A DNA stretch of 64,000 bases, from NCBI RefSeq assembly GCF_015350805.1, contig NZ_JADKSG010000001.1, forward strand, positions 1,302,001 to 1,366,000, in the 5' to 3' direction. How positions within the stretch are numbered: the first letter of the stretch is position 1; each line of letters begins with the position of its first letter. The stretch comes from Herbiconiux sp. VKM Ac-1786 (GTDB taxonomy: Bacteria; Actinomycetota; Actinomycetes; Actinomycetales; Microbacteriaceae). Positions 8,201 to 15,600 of the stretch are shown here, in pieces. The translations under genes were made by a program, and so were the position numbers. The notes under the pieces are model-generated. The model saw only the letters and a list, made by a program, of their open reading frames with translations, was not told the origin of the DNA and ran no database searches.

Positions 8201-8854
8201 TCACTCCGCGGCGCGGGCGGCGCGGGCGGCGTCGGCGGCTCCGGCCGCGGCCGAGGAGCCGAGGTCGCCGCCCGGGAGTTCGGCGCCGGAGGTGAGAGCG
8301 GCCGCCCAGGCGTCGGTCGTCGCGACGCGCGCCCAGCTCGAGCCGAGGAGCGTCATCAGGGTCTCGTGCACCGTGCGCGCATCCGCCGACCCCGCCGCAT
8401 TCGAGAGGTGGATCGCGCCCGTCGCGTCGGACAGCACCTCGATCGTGAAGCCGAGGTACTCGGCCTCGACCGCCGAGGCGAGCACGCAGTTGTTGGTCAT
8501 GTAGCCGACGAACGTCACGGTGTCGACGTCGCGCTCGCGCAGCCACGCGGCGAGGTCGGTGCCCGCGAACACCGACGAGTACTCCTTCGTCAGCAGCTTC
8601 CAGTCACCGGATGCGCGGCTCTCGATCTCGGGCCGCAGCACGAACTCGGCCGACTCCGGGTCGAAGACGGGGGCGCCCGCCCCCGAGCTGTGCTGCACGG
8701 CCACGATCGGGATGCCGGCCGCAACCGCCGCGTCGACGGCCTCGACGATCCGCGGTAGGGAGGAGGCGTGCGGTGGGTACTGGATCTCCAGCAGACCGTC
8801 GAAGTACTGCTGCTGCACGTCGATGATCACGAGGGCGCGGCGGGGTGCGGTCAT
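8201..8854 (-). CDS. Isochorismatase-family cysteine hydrolase
   Basis: A 217-residue cysteine hydrolase. The catalytic triad of the family is visible: Asp in VIIDVQQQYFDG, Lys in LLTKEYSSVF and Cys in MTNNCVLASAVEA. Related enzymes are nicotinamidases, ureidoacrylate amidohydrolases and isochorismatases; nothing here fixes the substrate. The ATG at 8854 is chosen because AGGAG lies 8-12 nt upstream; the frame stays open to 9085 but that extension is Pro/Arg-rich and unlike the family. The last 25 residues are an Ala-rich tail. The stop lies ten bases from the stop of the convergent oxidoreductase gene. Confidence 0.87.
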   Translation of the reverse strand: MTAPRRALVIIDVQQQYFDGLLEIQYPPHASSLPRIVEAVDAAVAAGIPIVAVQHSSGAGAPVFDPESAEFVLRPEIESRASGDWKLLTKEYSSVFAGTDLAAWLRERDVDTVTFVGYMTNNCVLASAVEAEYLGFTIEVLSDATGAIHLSNAAGSADARTVHETLMTLLGSSWARVATTDAWAAALTSGAELPGGDLGSSAAAGAADAARAARAAE

Positions 8855-8966
8855 GGGCGGAGCTCCTGTCAGCGGCCGGCGGGCCGGGCGTGCTCCTATC
8901 GTGGCCCGGCGGGGGTCGAGCCGCGAGGCGCGGCGGGGCGCAGACGCCGGATCCGGGCGGGGCGGC

Positions 8967-9314
8967 TCAGGCCGCGAGCAGCAGGGCGGATGCGCCCCGG
9001 CTCTCCGCGGCCGGGCCGGCCAGGGCGTGGGCGGGCCCGAGATCCAGGCGCAGCACCGGCGCGACCGTGCGGGCGCTGCGCGCATCGTCCTCGGCGAGCA
9101 CCGCGGCGGACGCCGTGAGCAGCTCGCCCGCCGACACGTCGAGCACGCGGCAGAGCACGGCGAGGATCTCCGACGACGCCTCCTTGCGACCCCGCTCGAT
9201 CTCGGAGAGGTACGGCAGCGAGATGCGCGACCGTTCGGCGAGGCCGCGCAGCGTCAACCCGCGCTCCAGACGCAGTCGTCTCAGCACGTGCCCGATCGCG
9301 TGGCGCAGCAGCAT
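8967..9314 (-). CDS. XRE-family regulator, ClgR-like
   Basis: A 115-residue protein whose residues 8-65 form a helix-turn-helix closely resembling the actinobacterial Clp regulator ClgR (RRLRLERGLTLRGLAERSRI, LPYLSEIERGRKEASSEILAVL). ClgR activates clp protease genes in other actinobacteria; the assignment here rests only on this domain. The C-terminal half is Ala/Leu-rich. The message appears leaderless: TAGCCT at 9326-9321 ends six bases before the ATG. No neighbouring Clp gene is visible in the window. Confidence 0.75.
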   Translation of the reverse strand: MLLRHAIGHVLRRLRLERGLTLRGLAERSRISLPYLSEIERGRKEASSEILAVLCRVLDVSAGELLTASAAVLAEDDARSARTVAPVLRLDLGPAHALAGPAAESRGASALLLAA

Positions 9315-9399
9315 GAGGTCAGGCTAGGCCCCGAAGGGCGGGACGCGCATCCGCTCGCCCCGCCCTTCTGCTCACAGCAGAACCCGCCCGGCCGACCGC

Positions 9400-9449
9400 G
9401 GTCGCGCAAACGGCCCTTGCGCTCGCCCGGAAGGGCCGTTTGCGCGACC
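9400..9449. repeat. Palindromic repeat copy 1, perfect 19-bp arms
   Basis: GGTCGCGCAAACGGCCCTT and its exact reverse complement flank a 12-nt loop. It begins five bases beyond the stop of the ornithine aminotransferase gene, so it may end transcription of the ddaH-like/rocD operon. Two related palindromes occur at 30707-30757 and 30801-30852. Confidence 0.85.
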
Positions 9450-9454
9450 CGGGC

Positions 9455-10714
9455 CTAGACCGTGGCGGGCTGGGAGTGCTGCGCGTGGAGGGAGGTGAGC
9501 ACCTCGGCCAGCTGGTCGACCGCCCAGTCGAGCTCGTGCTGCTCGACGACGATGGGCGGCGCGAGGCGGATGGTGGAGCCGTGGGTGTCCTTCGCGAGCA
9601 CGCCCCGCTCCATCAGCAGCTCGCAGACCGCGCGGCCGGTGGCCAGTTCGGGGTCGATGTCGATGCCCGCCCAGAGGCCGGCGCCGCGCACGGTGACGAC
9701 GCCCCGGCCGACGAGCTCCTCGAGACGGATGCGCAGGTGCTCGCCGAGGCGGGCGGCGCGCTCCTGGTACTCGCCGGTCGCCAGCATCCGCACCACGGCG
9801 AGGCCGACGGCGGCCGCCAGCGGGTTGCCGCCGAAGGTCGAGCCGTGCTCGCCCGGGTGCAGCACGCCGAGCACGTCGCGGTTCGCGACGACCGCCGACA
9901 CCGGCACGATGCCGCCGCCGAGCGCCTTGCCGAGCAGGTACACGTCGGGCACGACGCCCACGAGATCGCACGCGAACGTGGCACCGGTGCGGCCGAGACC
10001 CGACTGGATCTCGTCGGCGATGAAGAGCACCTCGTGCTCGGTGCAGAGCTCGCGCACGCGCGGCAGGTACTCGGCCGGCGGCACGATGATGCCGGCCTCG
10101 CCCTGGATGGGCTCGAGCAGCACCGCCACGGTGTCGGGATTCGCGGCCAGGGCGGCGGCCAGAGCATCCGCGTCACCGTAGGGCACGCGCACGAAGCCCG
10201 GGGTGAACGGGCCGAAGCCGTCGCGGGCGGTGGCGTCGTCGCTGAAGCTGATGATCGTGGTCGTGCGGCCGTGGAAGTTGCCGTCGGCCACGATGATCGT
10301 CGCCCGGCCCTCGGTCACGCCCTTGACACGGTAGCCCCAGGCGCGGGCGACCTTGATGCCCGACTCGACGGCCTCGGCACCGGTGTTCATGGGCAGCACC
10401 ATGTCCTTGCCGGCGAGCGCCGCCAGCTCCTCGACGAAGGGGCCGAGGCGGTCGGAGTGGAACGCGCGGCTGGTCAGGGTGACGCGGTCGAGCTGCTCCT
10501 TGGCGGCGTCGACGAGCAGCGGATGCCCGTGCCCGAAGTTCACCGCCGAGTACGCCGCGAGGCAGTCGAGGTAGCGGCGGCCCGTGACGTCGGTGACCCA
10601 GGCACCGTCGCCGGTGGCGACCACGATGGGGAGGGGGTGGTAGTTGTGGGCGGCGTGCTCGTCGACCTGGCGGATGGCCTCGGTGGCGAGGGCCTGGCCG
10701 GTCGCGGCGCTCAT
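9455..10714 (-). CDS. rocD: Ornithine aminotransferase
   Basis: A 419-residue class III PLP aminotransferase that moves the delta-amino group of ornithine to 2-oxoglutarate, giving glutamate semialdehyde. Family landmarks are HNYHPLPIVV near the N-terminus, NFGHGHPLL, PMNTGAEAVESGIKVARAWGY, LFIADEIQSGLGRTG and the PLP lysine in YLLGKALGGGI at about residue 262. The ATG at 10714 overlaps the stop of the upstream guanidine-hydrolase gene as ATGA, so the two are translationally coupled. The product feeds the aldehyde dehydrogenase domain of the PutA encoded nearby. A perfect hairpin follows the stop. Confidence 0.93.
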   Translation of the reverse strand: MSAATGQALATEAIRQVDEHAAHNYHPLPIVVATGDGAWVTDVTGRRYLDCLAAYSAVNFGHGHPLLVDAAKEQLDRVTLTSRAFHSDRLGPFVEELAALAGKDMVLPMNTGAEAVESGIKVARAWGYRVKGVTEGRATIIVADGNFHGRTTTIISFSDDATARDGFGPFTPGFVRVPYGDADALAAALAANPDTVAVLLEPIQGEAGIIVPPAEYLPRVRELCTEHEVLFIADEIQSGLGRTGATFACDLVGVVPDVYLLGKALGGGIVPVSAVVANRDVLGVLHPGEHGSTFGGNPLAAAVGLAVVRMLATGEYQERAARLGEHLRIRLEELVGRGVVTVRGAGLWAGIDIDPELATGRAVCELLMERGVLAKDTHGSTIRLAPPIVVEQHELDWAVDQLAEVLTSLHAQHSQPATV

Positions 10715-11577
10715 GCGCGCAGCTCCAGGGTGCAGCACTTCACGCCGCCGCCGCCGAGCAGCAGCTCGGACAGGTCGACGCCGATCGGGTTGTAGCCGCG
10801 CTCGCGCAGCTGCTGCTCGAAGCCGGTCGCGCGGCGGGCGATCACGACGTTCAGGCCGTCGGAGATGGAGTTCAGGCCGAGCACCGAGCCGTCCTCCTCG
10901 GAGACCAGGATCGCATCCGGATACAGCTGCTCGAGCTTCGCCCGGCTGGCGTCGTCGAAGGCGCTCGGCAGGTAGGCGATGTTCGCGGTGACGTCGTCGG
11001 TGAGCGGGTCGAGCACCGAGATCGCGGTGTCGAGGTGGTAGAAGTTCGGGTTCACCAGGGTGAGGCTGACGACCTCGCGGTTGAACAACGCGGCGACCTC
11101 CTCGTGGCTGCGGGTGGCGCTGCGGAAGCCGGTGCCCGCGAGGATGCGCGAGCCCACGAGCAGGAAGTCGCCCTCGCCCTCGTTGACGTTCTGCGGGTCG
11201 ACGACGCGGTAGCCGCGCTGCTCGAACCAGCGCATGAAGGCGGGGCCCTCGGGCTGGCGCTGCTCGTGCGTGAAGCTGGCGCCGTAGGCGATGCCGTCGA
11301 TGACGAAGCCGCCGTTGGCCGTGTAGACCATGTCGGGCAGACCTTCGATCTGGTCGATCAGCTCGACGGTGTGGCCGAGGCCGACGTAGGTGTCGTAGAG
11401 GGTCTGCCACTGGCGCACCGCGAGGGAGGTGTCGGTGGGGACGGCCGGGTCCATCCAGGGGTTGATGCGGTAGGCGACCGTGAAGTGGTCGGGGCGGCAC
11501 ATCAGGTAGTGGCGGGGGCTCGCGGTGCGGGCCTCCGGCGTCTGATGCGTGGTCTCTTCGAGCGTGGGCGTCGACAT
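10711..11577 (-). CDS. Guanidine-modifying hydrolase (DDAH/arginine dihydrolase-like)
   Basis: A 288-residue enzyme of the dimethylargininase/arginine deiminase fold. Visible landmarks are CRPDHFTVAYRINPWM, DMVYTANGG, NEGEGDFLL, the catalytic His in NFYHLDTAISVL, and the nucleophilic Cys near the C-terminus (GGGVKCCTLEL, residues 281-282). The TAN motif resembles the cyanobacterial arginine dihydrolase group, whereas classical DDAH has an Asp-containing motif there. The start at 11577 has AGGAGAACGT before it. Coupling to rocD by a 4-base overlap, and a divergent Lrp regulator, point to arginine breakdown. Whether it yields citrulline or ornithine cannot be decided from sequence alone. Confidence 0.82.
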   Translation of the reverse strand: MSTPTLEETTHQTPEARTASPRHYLMCRPDHFTVAYRINPWMDPAVPTDTSLAVRQWQTLYDTYVGLGHTVELIDQIEGLPDMVYTANGGFVIDGIAYGASFTHEQRQPEGPAFMRWFEQRGYRVVDPQNVNEGEGDFLLVGSRILAGTGFRSATRSHEEVAALFNREVVSLTLVNPNFYHLDTAISVLDPLTDDVTANIAYLPSAFDDASRAKLEQLYPDAILVSEEDGSVLGLNSISDGLNVVIARRATGFEQQLRERGYNPIGVDLSELLLGGGGVKCCTLELRA

Positions 11578-11745
11578 ACGTTCTCCTACAGGGTGAAGTG
11601 CGAGAGGCGGATGGCGGACCAGCGTGCTGTCCTGAGGCCCCGACCGGGGCACGCCGCTCCCAGTGTCGCACGCACGATCCGACGGATGCCGCGCATCCGG
11701 CTCGCGTTTCATGCGTGTGGTGCGGGTTGACGCACGAATCTGCCG

Positions 11746-11751
11746 TAGGCT
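11746..11751 (+). promoter_or_regulatory. -10 hexamer of a leaderless lrp-like message
   Basis: TAGGCT ends eight bases before the ATG at 11760 and there is no ribosome site between them. Confidence 0.5.
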
Positions 11752-11759
11752 CGTCGATC

Positions 11760-12188
11760 ATGGACGCCCTGGACCACCGCATCATCGACCTCCTCAAGAT
11801 CAACTCCCGCAGCGGCTACGGCGACATCGGGCAGGTCGTCGGCCTCTCGGCCTCGGCGGTGAAGCGGCGCATCGACCGGCTCGTGGCCGACAACGTGATC
11901 ACGGGCTTCACGATCCAGCTCAACCCGGCGCTCGACGGCACGGTCACCGAGGCGTACGTCGAGCTGTTCTGCCGGGGCACGGTGGCGCCGGCCGAGCTGA
12001 AGCGCATCCTCGCAGGGGTGCCCGAGGTGGTCGACGCCGGCACCGTGACGGGCAGCGCCGACGCGATCGTGCACATCCGCTCGCGCGACATCCCCAGCCT
12101 CGAGGATGCTCTCGAACGGGTGCGCATCGCCCCGAACGTCGACCACACGCGCAGTGCCATCGTGCTCTCGAACCTGATCAGGCGGTGA
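11760..12188 (+). CDS. Lrp/AsnC-family regulator
   Basis: A 142-residue feast/famine regulator. Residues 1-60 form the helix-turn-helix (MDALDHRIIDLLKINSRSGY, then VVGLSASAVKRRIDRLVADNVI). Residues 65-135 form the RAM ligand domain (EAYVELFCRG, VVDAGTVTGSADAIVHIRS). It is divergent from the guanidine hydrolase/rocD operon, which it probably controls in response to an amino acid such as arginine or ornithine. The start is set by the TAGGCT hexamer; the frame is open upstream but that sequence is not Lrp-like. A GntR gene follows after four bases. Confidence 0.9.
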   Translation: MDALDHRIIDLLKINSRSGYGDIGQVVGLSASAVKRRIDRLVADNVITGFTIQLNPALDGTVTEAYVELFCRGTVAPAELKRILAGVPEVVDAGTVTGSADAIVHIRSRDIPSLEDALERVRIAPNVDHTRSAIVLSNLIRR

Positions 12189-12192
12189 GCGG

Positions 12193-12579
12193 ATGCCCGC
12201 CGCGACCCCGCCCGTCTTCTCGCTGACCATCGACCACGGCGTCTCGACGCCTCCGTTCGAGCAGCTGCGCACGGGCATCCGTGACGCCATCGTCTCGGGG
12301 TCGCTCGCCGCGGGAGCCCGGCTGCCGACCGTGCGCACCCTCGCCGCCTCGACCGGGGTCGCGGTGAACACCGTGGCGCGGGCGTACCGGGAGCTCGAGG
12401 CGGATGCGTTGATCGAGACCCGGGGGCGGCTCGGCTCGTTCGTGGCGGCCACGGGGTCGCCCGTCGAGCGGGAGATGCAGACGGCGGCGCGGGCCTACGC
12501 CGACCGCGCGGCGGCCCTCGGGGTGGCGCCCGCGGAGGCGGCGGCGCTCGTGGCAGCCGCCCTCGGCCTTCGCCCCTGA
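12193..12579 (+). CDS. Short GntR regulator of the YtrA type
   Basis: A 128-residue protein with only a winged-helix domain (residues 18-85: PPFEQLRTGIRDAIVSGSLAAGARLPTVRTLAASTGVAVNTVARAYRELEADALIETRGRLGSFV, described here by its YtrA-like layout) and a short helical tail. YtrA-type regulators usually sit beside ABC transporter genes, but none adjoins it. It begins four bases after the lrp-like stop and so is likely cotranscribed with that regulator, giving a two-regulator operon. Confidence 0.85.
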   Translation: MPAATPPVFSLTIDHGVSTPPFEQLRTGIRDAIVSGSLAAGARLPTVRTLAASTGVAVNTVARAYRELEADALIETRGRLGSFVAATGSPVEREMQTAARAYADRAAALGVAPAEAAALVAAALGLRP

Positions 12580-12653
12580 CCGGCACCTTCATTCCGCGGA
12601 CAACGCCAGATCTGGGCGAACAGCGGGCCGCCGCCTACGGCCGCGGGCCGCGG

Positions 12654-15600
12654 CTAGAGGAGGCCGTCGAGGAGCGGGGTGGGGTTGCCGAAGCGGTGGG
12701 CCGTCGCCGAGACCGCCTGCTCGCGCAGGAACGGGAGCAGCTCGAGGCGGCCGGCCCGGGTGACCTCGCCCGCGTGCACCGCCAGCTCGGGCGAGCCGTC
12801 GAGGGCCACGGCGAGCGCCCCGGCATCTCCGCCGATGAGCCGGATGCGCGGCACCTCCCCCACGAACTGCGGCGCCCGCTTGATCCACGCGGCGTCCTTC
12901 TCGATCACGACCTTGACGCCCCGCTCCTTCAGCAGCACCCGGAGCGGCCGCGGCAGCTTGCTCGCCGAGCTCACCGACACCCTCGCCCCGGCGAGGGTGG
13001 CTGCGGCCAGAACGCGCACGAGCTCGTGCAGCGGCCGCCCCTCCGACAGCCGGATGGCGACCGGCACCGGTCGGTAGCGCAGCACGTTGCGCTCGATCCC
13101 GAGCGCCGACGGGTCGCTCGGCGCGAAGAAGGACGTGATGGCGGCCTGGTCGCTCTTGGCCCCGCGGCGGGCGAAGTCGAAGTCGGCCCAGTCGAGACCG
13201 GCGGTCGCCGACTCCAGCAGCTGCACGACCGACGGCACGAGACCCGCCAGGTTCGGGCCCTCACCGGGCTCGCCCGGCTCGGTGCGCCAGTCGCCGAGGT
13301 GCACGAGGTAGTTCGGCCCGCCGGCCTTGGCGCCCGCACCCACCGACGACTTCTTCCAGCCACCGAAGGGCTGTCGCCGCACGATCGCGCCCGTGATGCC
13401 GCGGTTGACGTAGAGGTTGCCCGCCTCGACCTTCGCGAGCCACTGCCGGATCTCGTCGGAGTCGAGCGAGTGCAGCCCAGCGGTAAGCCCGTAGGGAACA
13501 GAGTTCTGCAGCTCGATCGCCTGCTCGAGGCTCGTGGCGTGCAGGATGCCGAGCACGGGCCCGAAGTACTCGGTGAGGTGGAAGTCGGAGTTCGGCAGCA
13601 CGCCCTCGCGCACGCCGGGCGACCAGAGCCGCCCGCTGCCGTCGAGCTGCTTCGGCTCGACGAGCCAGCGCTCGCCCGGCCCGAGGGTCGTCAGCGCCTC
13701 GGCGAGCTTGCCGCTCGCCGGCTCGATCAGCGGGCCCATCCGGCTCTCGGGGTCGGTGGGCCAGCCCACCTTCAACGAGGTGACGGCGTCGACGAGCTGG
13801 CGCCGGAAGCGCTCCGAACGCGCCACCGAGCCGACCAGAATGACGAGGCTCGCGGCCGAGCACTTCTGACCCGCGTGCCCGAAGGCGCTCGACACGAGGT
13901 CGGCGACGGCGAGGTCGAGGTCGGCGCTCGGGGACACGACGATCGCGTTCTTGCCGCTCGTCTCCGCGAGCAGCGGGAGGGTCGGCCGCCACGAGCGGAA
14001 CAGGGCCGCCGTGTCGTACGAGCCGGTGAGGATGAGCCGGTCGACCCGCTCGTCCGACATCAGCTGCTTCCCGAGGTCGCCCTCGTCGACGTCGACCAGC
14101 GTGAGGAGTTCGCGCGGGATGCCCGACTCCCAGAGCGCCTCGACCATGACCGCCGCCGAGCGACGAGCCTGCGGAGCGGGTTTGATGATCACGGCGCTTC
14201 CGGCGGCGAGCGCCGCGAGCACCCCACCGGCCGGGATGGCGACCGGGAAGTTCCACGGCGGCACCACCACCGTGAGGCGCGAGGGCACGAACACCGCGCC
14301 GTCGACCGTGTCGAGCTCGAGAGCGGTGTGGGCGTAGTAGCGGGCGAAGTCGATCGCCTCGCTGACCTCAGGGTCGGCCTGGTCGATGGTCTTGCCCGTC
14401 TCCGCAGCCATCACCTCGATCAGCCGGTCGCGGTTCGCCTCGAGCGCGTAGCCGGCCCGGCGGATGTACCCGGCGCGCTCGGCGGCACTCCTGGCTCCCC
14501 ACCGCTCCCCGGCGGCGACCGCGGCCGTGACGATCCCGTCGAGCTGCACCTCGTCGTCGACCCGCGCGGACTCGATCGTCTCGGCCCCGAGCGTCGACCC
14601 CGCCACCCGCGCGAGGATCCGCGCCCCCCACACCCGGTTGGCGGCCAGCGATGTGTCGGTGTCGGGCGTGTTCCGGAACTCGGCCGCCGCCGGCTCCAGA
14701 TCGCCCGTCATCCGATCCTGCGTCCGCCGCGCCCCCAGCGGCGCACCCGCCCCACCGCCCACTGCTCCGAGAGCCCCCGGAGCCCCCGGCCCACTGACCT
14801 CGAACTCCGAATCGCCGGCGCCCGACGCAGCCCGACCGGTCGAACCGGTGGAGGCGGAGGCTGACTCCGCCACTCCGGCCGGTGAGCGTTCGCCCACCGG
14901 TCCGTCCGCCGCGACCGCGGCCGAGGCGCTCGAGCCCCCACCCGCGATCTCCGCGGCCGGCTCCGACGCATCCTCGCCGCCCTCGTCGTCCAGAACGATC
15001 GCCGCGGTCTCCGCCCGCAGCTCGGCGAGCGACACCTGCCGTGCCTGCTCGGCCTCCAGCTCCGCCAGCGCCACGCGAAGCGCCTCCCGGGCCTCCCGCT
15101 CCAGCTCCGACAGCTCCGCTTCCCCGACCACGGCGCCCGCATCGACTTCGTCCACCGGCGACTCAGCACAAGCACCGTCGCCCGCCACCGGCGACTCAGC
15201 AGAAACACCGTCGCCCGCCACCGGCGACTGCACCCCATCGACGTCAGCAACCGACAGCAGCGCCGCGTCCTCCTCGGCCAGCGGTGGGCGCTCCGCATCG
15301 GCGTCACCCGCCGGGTCCGAGAACGGCGCCGCGTCAGCGGCAGCGGCGGAACCCAGTTCCGCCTCGAGGTCGGCGAGCGACGCGAGGAAGCGGTCGCGCT
15401 CCTTGTCGAAAGCCGACGGGGTGGAGGCCAGCTCGAACAGCGACGACATGAAGTTCGCGTCCGACGCGTTCTCCTCCAGCCGGCGCACCAGGTAGCCGAT
15501 GGCGACGTCGAACTCCTTCGGCGCGACGACCGGCGTGTAGAGCAGCAGTGAGCCGACCGTCTTGCGCACGGCCTCGGCCTGCCCGGTCGCCATGCCGAGG

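Noticed and set aside
15153-15229. Possible CRISPR-like short repeats
   Set aside because: The 33-bp units are adjacent without spacers, keep the codon frame and lie inside putA.
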